From the NCBI RefSeq assembly GCF_027943255.1, contig NC_072893.1, positions 22,280,001 to 22,344,000 of the forward strand: a stretch of DNA of 64,000 bases. The letters are read 5' to 3'. Position 1 is the stretch's first letter; each line of letters begins with the position of its first letter. Origin of the DNA: Anastrepha obliqua. Its lineage: Eukaryota; Arthropoda; Insecta; Diptera; Tephritidae. Both the position numbers and the translations under genes were made by a program. Below, one piece after another: positions 22,886 to 33,672 of the stretch. The notes under the pieces are model-generated. The model had not been told where the DNA came from. It made no database searches and saw nothing but the letters and a program-made list of their open reading frames with translations.

Positions 22886-23719
22886 CAGTGACCCACAGTT
22901 TATTAGAAAAAGGAAAATGACTTGATTTTTATTAAATTTAATTAAAAAAATGTATACGACATGTAATGAGATATGTAGGAATGTACCACTGCAACCGCAT
23001 TGACTGGGAAAGGAAAGCCCAGAAACGACAGCAGCAGTTGCTACTGCAGCAACAACAGCGGCAGCAGCAGTAGACGCAGAAAGATAGACTAAGTACTATT
23101 AAGATACTAAATTAATTAGGTAGCAAGACCAGCTAGATTATTTTTTATGCAATGTACTTAATCCAACCAAGACATAACTTGACAGTTCTTAGGAGAAAAG
23201 GAAGGGGGGAAAAAATACCAAACAACCTTATAAATATAAAGCCTATTCGTTGATTACAAAGTTTTTGGTACTTTTGCTAGCAGGTGGACAGTGGAGATTA
23301 ACTGTTTTAGACAAACCGACGAACTGAAGGCAAGACAATAGTTTGTGGGTATCGGACTATTGCATTTTCTCTGATGTGTAACTCCCCCCACAACCGCTTT
23401 CGAAGCTAGTGGGAGAAGTGAATACTATCGATGGCGTAAAATCTCCATACGCCCACAGGAGCGGAACCTGGACGCAGGAACCTGTTGTGTCAATAGACAT
23501 AAACGCGGCTCCACCTTGAAGAAATGCTAACGCGGTTCCAGGGTGGAAATCAGCCGAGGAGGAGGAATGTTATACTGCCCCACATACCATTGGTGTGACG
23601 GCACCTTTGATGATGTTTCAGACATTTTGATTTACACCTCCTGACTGCAGAAAGAACAATAACAAAAACAAAGCTTGCTGAAAAAATATAGAAACAAATA
23701 GTTTTCCCATCAAAATATG
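22886..23719. other. Tc1-type end followed by unclassified sequence
   Basis: At 22,886 after a TA begins CAGTGACCCACAGTTTATTA, which matches 18 of 22 positions to the right end of the Tc1 element at 25,462. Then comes a short frame with DWERKAQKR and a glutamine run (about 23,000-23,070), and GC-richer sequence to 23,640. It could be a decayed LTR-retrotransposon or another inserted repeat; no LTR pair or diagnostic protein motif was found, so I leave it unnamed. Confidence 0.3.
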
Positions 23720-25462
23720 CTCACAGCTTAAATGATGCAGTGTATTTTTTATTTCCTCTGAGAATGCAATAACGGTGAAATTTATTTTTCTGATTAGCTG
23801 AGCGTCTTAAGTCATTCTCAAACAATTTTTGTAAAGAAAAGTTGAAAAAGTTAAAATTTTTTTAAATGGGACAACGGACCTCACTTAAAAAAAGGGAAGA
23901 CGTTGTTCGTCATCATAAAGAGGCAAAAAGCCAACGAAAAATTGTTAGTTCCTCAACTGTCCAGCATATTATAGAAGAGTTTCGCAACGAAAACAGGATA
24001 GAAGATAAGGGCAGATCTGCGCCAAATAAAGTATTTAATGATGCAGATAAGAGGTTGATTGTTCGCAAAGTTAAAGAAAACCCCGATTTAAGGGCTCCAA
24101 ACTTAACAAACGAAATCGAAAAATACTTAGACAAGATCTGTAACCGTGAAATTGTTTATACAGTCCTGCGCGAAGAAAATTTTCATGGATGGACTGCCCG
24201 AAATAAGCCGTTGATTAATGCTCGTAATAGAAAACAAAGAATAGAGGTTTGCAGACAACATTTGAACACAGACATTTCGTTCTGGAAGTCCGTTGTTTTT
24301 GCGGATGAAAACAAATTTAATCTTTTCAGATCTGATGGGAAGTCTCGCGCTTAAACCATGTAATTTGCGCTCTACAGTTAGTACTTGGCTTATCTGGAAG
24401 TAGTACACATGTAGTACAGACACCTGCACAGAGTCCTGATCTCAACGTTATTGAGAATTCGTGGTCAGTGCTGGAAAATAAAATAAGAAACCACAATATT
24501 TCTTCTGCTTCTGATCTGAAACTGGCACTACAGGAAGCATGGGATAAAATTAGTTCCGATTATACAGCAAAACTTGTAGAATCTATGAATTTCCGACTAA
24601 AAGCTGGAAATAGTAGTGTGTTTATGTTTTTTGAATACTTTTAGCGTGCAGCATTTAAGCTGTGACCTCAAAACTGTAACTGAATTATTGTAATTTGCCA
24701 TATCTTTCTTATGAAGAAACATTTTTTTTTAAATAAAACTTGTTATTAAAAAATATAAGATTTTTTTTTTGGATTTTTATGGAAATACCATAAAATATAC
24801 AGGGCCCGCCATCTATCGTTACGGATTTGAACTAGGTATTATTTGAAGAATGGTAACACTTAGTTGTCATCTGATTTGACAGAAAATTAGTTTTATTCTC
24901 CCGCTGAACGAAAATGGTTTGTTCCGAGAAATTGAAGAGGAGGATATTGGTGGCATCTGGTTCCAACAAGATGGCGCTACTTGCCACACAGCGAATGCTA
25001 CGATCAATCTTTTGCGCACTGTCTTCGAAGATCGCATTGTCAGCCGTAATTCTGATATCGTTTGGCCACCTCGGAGCTGCGATTTGACACCGTTGGATTA
25101 TTATCTTTGGGGTGCCGGCAAAGACCAGTGTTATGCCAACAAACCAGCAACAATTGATGCACTGAAGACCAACATACGCGATGTCATAGCTGAAATACAG
25201 CCGCATACAATCGAAAATGTGTTGAAAAATTGGACCGATCGTATGGGATGGTGCATGGCTAGATGAGGCAGCAAGTTTTAAAGTTGTGTTATATCATTAA
25301 CCGGAAGGATTGTACTTCAAAATAAAAAAAACAATTTGGAAAAATATTGAGTAGTTTCTTTTTATAGCATTTTTAAATTCGTAAAGTTATATGGCGGACC
25401 CTTTATTTGATATTTTAATAATTTTTTTTTTTTGGCTGCATCAAATAAGCTGTGAGTCCCTG
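23720..25462 (+). mobile_element. Tc1-like (DD34E) element, internally deleted, with another element inside it
   Basis: An open frame of 162 codons (23,866-24,354) begins MGQRTSLKKREDVVRHHKEA and carries the Tc1 DNA-binding half (SSSTVQHIIEEFRNENRIED, APNKVFNDADKRLIVRKVKE) and the first catalytic block KSVVFADENKFNLFRSDGK. It then jumps over roughly 80-100 codons to TPAQSPDLNVIENSWSVLEN, whose Glu is the last residue of the DDE triad, and ends FRLKAGNSSVFMFFEYF (about 24,642). The right end, CTGCATCAAATAAGCTGTGA then GTCCCTG, is followed by TA (25,463-25,464). A matching left motif, CTCACAGCTTAAATGATGCA, lies at 23,720 without the outermost bases. A 604-bp DD41D derivative is inserted at 24,800-25,403. 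Confidence 0.75.
24800..25403 (+). mobile_element. DD41D mariner-like derivative, 604 bp, inside a Tc1 element
   Basis: Ends CAGGGCCCGCCATCTA and ATGGCGGACCCTT are flanked by TA (24,798-24,799 and 25,404-25,405). An open frame from 24,919 to 25,266 reads IEEEDIGGIWFQQDGATCHT, then IVWPPRSCDLTPLDYYLWGA and IQPHTIENVLKNWTDRMGWC. The Asp of QQDGA and the Asp of PLDYY are separated by 41 residues, which defines DD41D. The first catalytic region and the N-terminus are deleted. DD41D elements are, to my knowledge, represented by the rosa element of the tephritid Ceratitis rosa. Confidence 0.8.
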
Positions 25463-25464
25463 TA

Positions 25465-27289
25465 TGTGCATTTCTATGTATTCTGCCAGCTAAATTTAAA
25501 TGAGTTTGATTGGTTTTAATTGAAAATCGTAATAATTACCACTTAATGTAAGGCATAGAGTGAAGAGCAGCGTGAAAAATGACTTCTGTAGCGACTCCAT
25601 CGCGCGCGATATTTTCCTGCAACAAGTATCGAGTTTTCTCTGGCGATGCTGGGGGTTGATAGCTGGGGGCGCCACTTGAAAATCCTTCACTGAAAGCTTT
25701 TAATATGCAAATGCGTTTCTTTCTCGATTAGTTTTTCTTCTATTGTTGTTGCTATTGTCACTTGGCGCTGAACAATGTGCTTATGTTGTGTGAGTGGTTG
25801 TGGTTGTGGATGATAATCAACTATAAATTGCGCTTAAAACTTGGATGGTTGTTACGACGTTGGCTTTCAATTCAATTTATGTATGAATTTCATGTACAAT
25901 GAGTAGATTTGTTAGCACATTAAGGTACGAAAAGTAGTTTGTATGTAATATATATTTGTTGTTTTTGTTTTTTTTTTACTTTTCCTTTCTAAGTTATATC
26001 ACAGTGAGGGGCGAATTAGCACATGATTTTCTTTAATAGAAATTTTTTTCGTTTAATTTAATTTTTTTTCTTTTTATTTAATTTTTTCTTTTTATTTAAT
26101 TTTTTCTTTTTATTAAATTTTTTGCTTTTAATTATTTTTTTTGCTTTTACTTTAATTACTTTAAAGTACAACTGGCACGTTTTTTTTCTAGTTATTTTCT
26201 ACAATTATTCCGCTCTCGTATGTGTGGGTGCATATAATTTTTATAGCTGTACAAATGTCTATTTAAAGTACACTACATCTCATTAAAGCTCACAAGAATT
26301 TGTTATGCGTGGAATTTAATGATGACACTGTCGAAATATTTATGTGCGCCTCAGCGTCGCTCTTCAAATGGCACTGAGAGGTGCGACAGGGCGTATGGAT
26401 CTAGTTGCTGTGACTTTCGTTATTGCGCTTCTGTGATTTGTGTGTTGGCTTTGTGAATTCCGCCACCCCCGCAATTACCTGCGCGCAATAAATTATTCAA
26501 TTTCTATAAATTAGATGCCAACAATGCGAATGCAGTACGGCGACAGACAACCTAAAGAAATTTTTGTTTATTCGTTAGTTTCTTCTAAGTTGTGTTTTTT
26601 TTTCTCATTACTTTCTTTTTTGTCACTGGTAGTTATTTGGTTTTTGTTTTCCTATTCTTGGCATTCATCCTATTTACTGCGCGTTAGAATATTTGTTATG
26701 TTTTTTTACGTTGGTAATATTGGCTGGCTGGTTGGTCGGTTGGTTGTCGTTGTGGTTGTGATGTTTTTGCACTTTTATTTTACTTTTTGCAGGCGGCGCT
26801 GCGTTATTGCGGTTTTCTTGGCTGCTGTTCTAGTAGCTACTACTACTAAAATTCAATGGAGCCAATGCAAAGCAGGCACTCGCTTCTGCAGCAGCAACTA
26901 CCACACTCTTTGCGGTTGCAATGCAGCTGTGAGTAGAGCCAGCCGAATATCAGATTACTTTTATTTTTTTATTATTTTGTCAATGGCACTGCAATCACTG
27001 CCGTTAAAGCTGAACAGCACAAAAGTGAACAGTGTGAAGAGTCTGTGGTATATTTGCAGGGACTAAGGAATATTTATGACCCTGAGATTAACAGAGAAAC
27101 TAAAATTAAAATCAGAGTATTTGCTGGGCTTGCCACTCGCTGTATGAAAAAATAGTGAATTCTGCGATGAAACGATGGAGCTGGGAAAACATGAAGAAGA
27201 GCATAAAGAAGTGTTTAAATTTAGGCAAAGTCAAAATTTAAATATCCAGCGTATGTTTTGGTGAAATATAAGCAGCTTTGTATTCCTGG
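25465..27289. other. Non-repetitive intergenic DNA
   Basis: Only T-rich tandem text (TTTAATTTTTTCTTTTTA units, about 26,040-26,160) stands out. On the minus strand, 26,570-26,960 looks like a dipteran 5' untranslated region (A-rich, CAA-rich, no long frame), but there is no attached coding exon, so it stays unassigned. Confidence 0.35.
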
Positions 27290-27995
27290 CCTTCGGAGAA
27301 TGTGAGACAAAACTGAACAGAGTTGCAAAACACAACAGAGTTAGTCTTATTTGGGTGCCTGGAGTTAGCTGATAAATTGGCTAATGAAGGCTCTGTAAGT
27401 ATGCCACTAGGCCCTGAACCCTTTCTAGGTGTCAATTCCCCATCGATTCAACTATGGATTGACGCCTTCATGAGGTCTATCCATAGAGGACGTTGGTCTG
27501 AGTTGAACTCGCGCAGAGTAGCCAAGTGCTTAGTGAGAGAACCAAACAGGAAAACAGCGAACTTTCTCCTAAAACTCAGCAGAAAGGACCTGAGAGTACT
27601 GGTGGGTGTAATCATAGGACACAACGTCTGTGGTCAGCATATGGCTACCATGGGGGTCGTAGACAGCCCGATATGCCTATCCTTTCTTGAGAATGGCGAC
27701 ACTGCAGAGCATTTTCTCTGTAGCTGTCCGGCTTTTACCAGAATCAGACTTAAGATATTGTGTTGCGATACACTGAGTATGGATAAAGTTCATGTTCTTC
27801 GTCTTCCGGATCTCTTAAAATTCATCAATGAATCCAAGAGATTTGTGGAAAAGTGACCTCAAACTAATTTATCCGGCTTACCATCCATTTTTACCTTTCC
27901 TATCTCTATTCTTTCTACTGATAACTATCCGAGTATAGTACAATGGTCTACTGTTGCTTGGACTTGTCCAACCCCCCACAAATCTAATCTAATCT
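27290..27995 (+). pseudogene. 3' end of an RNase H-bearing LINE with its tail
   Basis: It begins with the end of RNase H, VAKHNRVSLIWVPG, then PFLGVNSPSIQLWIDAFMRS, RRVAKCLVREPNRKTANFLL and KLSRKDLRVLVGVIIGHNVC, then AEHFLCSCPAFTRIRLKILC, and stops at 27,856. The 3' end is a run of TAATC units (about 27,975-27,995), a typical short tandem tail of a LINE. The second cysteine of the usual CxxC pair reads CLSF. It is 5' truncated, as is normal for such insertions. Confidence 0.75.
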
Positions 27996-28417
27996 AATCA
28001 AATTCTTGGCCTTAATGGCAAATTTGTATGGAGAAAATAGCAGCAAACTACGTGAAGTTCGTGAGTTCGTTTTAACCGCTCAGATAATAAGCAACTTGCT
28101 TAAATCAGTGCTTCCAAGTAGCAATATTTTGATTACTATTTGTCGTAGGTACATTTTTGAGTATTCCAAAATTTTCTTACGGGTTCTACATGGAAAGAAA
28201 AAGGGCGTTTTGTTTCGAAAATAGAGCAAATGAAAACTTGAGATTTCATAGTTTTTAACTTCATTTTTAACTTTTTCAAAAATTGATAACTCCAACTATT
28301 TTCGCTTAATTTTGAAACTAAACAATGAATTTTGATGCATGAAAGGGAAATAATTTTAGTAAAAATTATCAATCGTTTGTTTTAATCGAGTATTTATTTG
28401 TTTACTACATAAATGTA
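27996..28417. other. Intergenic DNA, no feature recognised
   Basis: AT-rich sequence with short open frames on both strands that lack recognisable motifs. Confidence 0.35.
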
Positions 28418-29669
28418 CGAGAGCGGTTCAATAAGTACCCGTGTTTGATGACAGAGGGCGTTCCTGAAGGAAGTTGATGTTAGCATCGTGTGCTGCCATC
28501 TATCAAACGACAGCAAAACAAATTTCAGACTGATTGATAGATTAGTTTGGATTTGGCAGCTATTGGAGTAAGATGGCTAATTGATTTCGTGATTTCCGCT
28601 AAGATGGAAAAATAGCAGCATCGTTCGGTAATTCGTTTTTAGTTTTTGGATGGAGAAAAATGCGAGGAGATAAAAGCAAAGTTGGCTGCTGTCTATGGGG
28701 ACGCTTCGCCATCTATGACCACAGTTAGATATTGGTTTAACGAATTTAAACGTGGGCGAACATCCGCTTTTGATGCGGAGTGACCAGGACGCCCGGCAGA
28801 CTTGATTAGCGAGGAATTCATTCAAAAAGCCCACGACATGATTCTCGCTGATCGACGAACGAAAGTGCGCGAAATAACAAAGGTCATAGGTGTGTCGACC
28901 GGAGCGGTAATTAAAATTTTACATGATAAGTAGGCTGAAAAAAATTATCGGCCCGATGCGTGCCGCGATTATTCACGGTGGACAACAAGCGGATGCGGCT
29001 GTTAACTTCGAAGCAGTGTTTGGAGTAATTTAAGCGAGATCCGAAGGAATTTTTTGCGTCAAGTTGTCACCGTTGAGGAAACTTAGATTCATCATTACAC
29101 ACGCGAAACTGACAACAATCAAAGCAATGGATTTCTTCCGGTGAATCTGCCCTAAAGAAGCCGAAGTCAGTCCCATCGGAAGGAAAGGTCATGGCGACGA
29201 TTTTTCGGCATGCGAACGGCGTCATCCTCATGGATTTTTTAAAAAAAAGAAGAACGCTCATTGGACTGGATATTACAGTGAGTTATTGGACCGCTTTGAC
29301 GAAAAATTAAAGGACACGGGGCTGCATTTAGCGAAAGAGAAGGTGCCGTTTCATCCGGAGTTGTAGCCGCCAAACTGCATGAATTGAGTTATGAATTGCT
29401 GTCGCACCCGATCTGATCCTCTGCGACTTTTTCTTGTTCCCTAACATGAAAAAATTGCTCGTGGGAAAAAAATTTAGTTCAAACGATTAAGTCTTCGCGA
29501 AATGTATTTTGGAGCGTTCGAAAAATACTATTTTCTGGAGGGGTTAAAAAAGGGTGGAGCGTTGGGAGAAGTGTATCTTTCTGAAAGGGGACTATGTTGA
29601 AAAAAAAAATTTTTTTTTTTTTAAATTTAATAAAAATTTCTAACTCGAATACTTATTGAACCTCCCTTG
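28418..29669 (+). mobile_element. Near full-length mariner (DD34D), heavily mutated
   Basis: The left end CGAGAGCGGTTCAATAAGTA follows TA (28,416-28,417). The right end, TACTTATTGAACCTCCCTTG, is its imperfect inverted copy. The N-terminal half reads FVFRFLDGEKCEEIKAKLAA, SMTTVRYWFNEFKRGRTSAF and ISEEFIQKAHDMILADRRTK, then VREITKVIGVSTGAVIKILH. The rest, with a block like ETDNNQSNGFLP and a decayed VAAKLHELSYELLSHP, is legible only by changing frame repeatedly. The FKRGRTS and ILADRR motifs are mariner hallmarks. At about 1.25 kb this is near the usual mariner length. Confidence 0.75.
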
Positions 29670-29757
29670 AACCTCGTTAGGTTAGGTTTCGGTGCCACAC
29701 GCTAAACAACTTTCCCTCAGCAAAGTAAACTTAAGACTATTAACTGGTTACTTTACG

Positions 29758-29850
29758 AGCCACTGCAGCCGAATGAGTTGGTGCGCGATTACCACCCGTA
29801 AGTGCATAGGTTCGAATTTTCGTGCATAAAACAACAAAAATTATAAAAAA
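29758..29850 (+). repeat. Head of a tRNA-derived SINE
   Basis: GCAGCCGAATGAGTTGGTGC (A-box-like) and AGGTTCGAATTTTCG (B-box-like) have the same spacing as in the longer copies. The text then decays in an A-rich stretch. The body and tail of the family are absent. Confidence 0.6.
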
Positions 29851-30059
29851 GTCTTTTCTTTTGCGTATGGACATAAGTTTCCTGTCCTTTCTTAGCCACA
29901 GTTACGAATTATTTAACCAATGGGAAGCATGTGTATTTTTGACGCATGAATATTTTTTTTCGCTGTATATGGATCTGGATCACCTGACAGGCTGCAAGGT
30001 TTTCGACGCTTAGGGTTTTCTTTTCTGTCGTTCAAGAAAAATCTGACACGTCACCAAAC

Positions 30060-30460
30060 GTCTCCCAATATCCCTCTCCTTCAGTTACCTGCTTTCTGGA
30101 ACATTCTCATCACATGGAAACGTTTGCCGACGATTGATCTATCAACATCCAACTCTTTAGACATATCATCAAGGTGCGACATGCGTATTCATCCAATTAT
30201 TGTTGTAGTTGAGTAGCTTCGAATTTTTCCAGTGCCCCTTCGCTCGTTCGATTTTTATCGCTCCGGCCGAAATTGCCACTTTGGAAACGTCGAAACCACT
30301 TTTTATGGAGCTTGATTACCGCAAATGATGTTTTTCTCGGGACGAACGCAGACATTTTTGACGTCAAATATAGTATAAATAGTAAAGCGAACACAAAAAT
30401 AGTATCAGCAGCGACACCTCTTTTACGAGAGCGGAAACTTATACCTATACCATAATAATA
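30060..30460 (-). pseudogene. mariner N-terminal fragment
   Basis: The minus strand reads MSAFVPRKTSFAVIKLHKKW, then FRRFQSGNFGRSDKNRTSEG, then KFEATQLQQ, a break, LDEYAC and a shifted block like LDVDRSSANVSM. The FRRFQSGNF and DEDxCQT order belongs to the helix-turn-helix region of mariner transposases. No catalytic residues remain and no ends were found. Confidence 0.55.
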
Positions 30461-30479
30461 TAGGAAATTTTTTTATATA

Positions 30480-31925
30480 CTGATTAATTTTAAATTTTTT
30501 ATTTAGTTAAGTTTTGATTTTTTATAAAATGTCTTTCTCAATTTTTATTTTTTTTATTAATTTTAGTTTTAAATTTTGTAAAAACTTGTTTTCTAAATTT
30601 TAAATTTTCTATTAAATTTAAATTTTTTATTAAATTTTAAATTTTTTATTAAATTGTAAAAAATTTTTTAATTTAATTTAGTTTTAAATTTTTTATACAA
30701 TTTTTTTCTAAATTTTAATGTTTTTATTAATTTTAGTTTTAAACTTTTTATAAAATTTTTTTCTAAAAGTTTTTAGAAACTAATATTTTTTATTAAATAT
30801 TTAATTTTTTATTAAATTTATATCTTTTATTAAATTTATATTAGTTTTAAATTTTTTATAAATTTTTTTTCTAAATTTAAAATTTTTTATTAAATTTTGT
30901 ATTAAATTTATATTTTTAACAAATTTTTTATTAATTTTTGTATTATATTGTATTATTTTTTATTATTTTTAGGTTTAAATGTTTTATAAAATATTTTCTA
31001 AATTTTAATAGTTTTATTAATTTTAGTTTCAAATTTTTTATAAAATTTTTTTCTAAATTTTAAATTTTTTATTAAATTTATATTTTTTAAATTTATATTA
31101 AAAAAAGTTTTTTCTAAATTTTAAATTTTCTATTAAATTTATATTTTTTGTTAAATTTGAAATTTTTATTAAATTTTGAACTCAATTTTTAATTTAATTT
31201 AGTTTTAAATTTTTTATAAAATATTTTCTAAATTTTAATTGTTTTATTAATTTTAGTTTTTTATAAAATTGTTTTTTATAAATTGTAAAATGTATTTTAA
31301 ATTTATATTTTTCATTCAATTTAAAATTTTTCATTAAATTTTGTATTAAATTTATCTTTTTTATTAAATTTTCTATTTAATTAATTTAGTTTTAAATTTT
31401 TTATACAATTTTTTTCTAAATTTAAAATTTTTTATTAAATTTATATTTCTGTTAATTTTTAGTTTTTTATTAAATTTAGTTTTACATATTTTTATAAAAT
31501 TTTATTCTAAATTTTAAAATTTTTATTAAATTTTGTATTAAAGTTATATTTTTTATTAATTTTTTTATTAATTTTTTTATTAATTTTTGTATTAATTTTA
31601 GTTTTAAATGTTTTTTAAATTGCTTTTCTAAATTTTAATTGTTTTATTAATTCCAGTTTTAAACTTTTTATAAAACTTTTTTCTAAATTAAAAATTGTTT
31701 ATCAAATTTATATTTTTTATTCAATTTAAAATTTTTCATTAAATTTTGTATTAAATTTATATTTTTTATAATATTAAATTTTGTATTCAAGTTTTTATTC
31801 AATTTTTGATTAATTTTTTAAAAACTTTTTCATAAAATTATATTAAATTTTGTATTAAAGTTTTTATTAAATTTTGTATTAAATTTTTTTTTAAATTTAT
31901 TATTAAAGTATAAATTTTTTAGTAA
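30480..31925. repeat. Degenerate AT-only satellite-like array, about 1.45 kb
   Basis: This stretch is almost wholly A and T and reads as variations of TTTTTATTAAATTT. A longer motif, TTTTAGTTTTAAATTTTTTA followed by TAAAATTTTTTTCTAAATTT, recurs about a dozen times (for example near 30,560, 30,676, 30,733, 30,968, 31,021, 31,196), irregularly spaced at about 50-160 bp. This implies a hierarchical tandem origin rather than a plain microsatellite. There is no coding capacity. Confidence 0.8.
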
Positions 31926-32443
31926 AGTTAAAATGAATCAATATATTACAAATTTTCATATTTTATTACATTATGCCAGGTTTTATTATTTTCCAGCCAT
32001 AGCTCCTGCGCCTGATTGGATGGTAATTGAGTGTCCTTCAGTCAGCCTGTCGTTGCATTACATTGATTGCTCAGCCTATAGGTTTTGCTGTTACTGTCAA
32101 TCAGCTAACCTCGTCGACGATGGTCCTGCTTTTTTTGTTTTTTTTTTTGCTTCTGTTTTGTTTGTTTTTCATTCAACCCAACAAGCAGCTGCAGTGGCAG
32201 CAGCGAAAATGCGTGCGGCACGCGCTTAGTTATATTTAATTGATTTTTTCTAACACCCTTTTGTCGTCTGCAAAAATATGTGACCTTTTCCCTCTCTGCC
32301 CTTTCAACAATTTTTATTTATTTTTCCCTTCATCAATTCAAATACTAGTTTGCCCTTAATAGCACAGCTGTACGTAGATATGTGTGAGTATTTTCCCCAA
32401 AAAGTGTTTTGAGAACTGGCCTGGCTGTTCACTTTTGTCGAAA

Positions 32444-32797
32444 ATGCATGACCCTGAGTTGTGTGGCTTACCGCAACCACCGTGTGACCGCTTTTACTGC
32501 GATTTTTTGTTTGTTTTATCTACAATATTAACTGTAATTGTTCTTTGTGCTTTTACTTTTTCCACCAAATATTTGCTGCGTGCGCGAAATTACTCAAATG
32601 CCAAACAGAATGCGAGTTTATTGCAGGCAGGTGACTACCACAACAACAACAGCAACAACAAACACAACAACAACACCAATGAACGAATTAAATCACATGA
32701 ATATTTCCTAAGGAGCGTACACGAACACAACTCGAATACATACAGACAAACAAGACGACTTTTTAAGGAGCAAACGCGTGGTGTAGGAAGAAGTTGA
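32444..32797 (+). CDS. Candidate small single-pass membrane protein, 117 aa, unrecognised
   Basis: The frame opens at ATG 32,444 (MHDPELCGLPQPPCDRFYC) and ends at a TGA after GVGRS. The same frame is open a further 20 codons upstream without an ATG. Residues about 20-41 form a strongly hydrophobic segment, FLFVLSTILTVIVLCAFTF, followed by a basic flank (KYLLRARNY). Then comes an Asn-rich low-complexity stretch (HNNNSNNKHNNNTNE), common in dipteran proteins, and a charged tail. A short N-terminus with three cysteines, one membrane span and a polar tail would fit a type III single-pass protein. There is no family match that I know. It sits in a less repetitive interval, which is mildly supportive. 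It may equally be a chance frame or one exon of a larger gene. Confidence 0.3.
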   Translation: MHDPELCGLPQPPCDRFYCDFLFVLSTILTVIVLCAFTFSTKYLLRARNYSNAKQNASLLQAGDYHNNNSNNKHNNNTNERIKSHEYFLRSVHEHNSNTYRQTRRLFKEQTRGVGRS

Positions 32798-33672
32798 GGA
32801 CTGCAAACCATTGAAAAAGTGAGCGCTAAAAGAAATGCTTGCAGCACAAGCACACACAGACACACACATAAGCAGAGAGTAATGATTTTCACTTTTCTTA
32901 AATTTTAGAATTTCTTTTTTTGTTTTAATTCTTGTTTTCTAAAGCTTTTATTTATTAATTTTTTTTAAACGCGCGCGTTTGCTACCCATCCAACGCATCA
33001 AGTCCTTTCGAAAACGTCCAATTGGGGCGAAGCTTGAACAGAAACTGACTGCTATTGCTGCTGGTCGTAAGTTATGTGCTTTGGGATGCCGTTATTCTCC
33101 GACACGACCGTCTCAGGCGCTCGATGCCGACCGCATCCGAGTCATGAACAAAAAAAAAACAAATCATATTCGCTGCAGCCAACATGTCGCATGCAGGTTG
33201 CAGTGGATTCACCGTTGCGCCAAAGCAGTGGAAGGTGTGTGGGTGGGGGTGGAAAGCCCAATAAGAGCTAAAATTAACACACACACACTCACTCACTTAG
33301 TGCTTTATGTTTTGTTACATTGCAAGCGATTTTGACGCTGTTATTTGCAGAGTCTTTTCACAGAAGCCGTCGCAGGTAAGTGTAGCTTTTTGGGTTGACT
33401 CAACAGAAAAAAAGCTCTTTACATTCGCATTTGTCAATAGGCACTTCAACGTTATACCTGCAGTTATTCACTAAATTTTACTTCCTTGCTATGGGAAATT
33501 ATTTAATATGGAAAGGAACTAAAATTTGCGCTACCCCTCTATTGCTGAAAGTTTGACTGGTTACTTTTAAACAATTTAAATGCGATAATTGGCATAAATT
33601 GCAGGATCACTCTTCTTATGGATTGGGCAGAGCGCATTTACATAAATTCCGATCGGCAGACAAGCTTTCATC
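32798..33672. other. Non-repetitive intergenic DNA
   Basis: Contains a CACACACACTCACTCAC stretch (about 33,277-33,300) and a short segment with good acceptor and donor sites at 33,351-33,375 (see findings). No coding frame is convincing. Confidence 0.3.

Noticed and set aside
22990..23640. Possible LTR retrotransposon (Gln-run frame, then a TGTTATACTG start)
   Set aside because: No second LTR, primer-binding site, protease, polymerase or integrase motif was seen, so I left it unclassified.
26515..27066. 183-codon open frame on the plus strand rich in Phe, Val and Leu
   Set aside because: The frame is T-rich low-complexity sequence; the runs of Val and Phe follow from GTTGTTG and TTT text, and there is no conserved motif. 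The reverse strand looks more like an untranslated leader.
29758..29850. A/B-box pair considered as a tRNA gene
   Set aside because: The text does not fold into a full cloverleaf with an acceptor stem, and the same box-bearing head begins longer dispersed copies at 54,436 and 19,905, so it is a SINE head.
31933..32239. Overlapping plus-strand open frames of 70-98 codons
   Set aside because: They overlap in two frames and are composed of poly-T-derived Phe and Leu stretches, with no recognisable domain or splice context.
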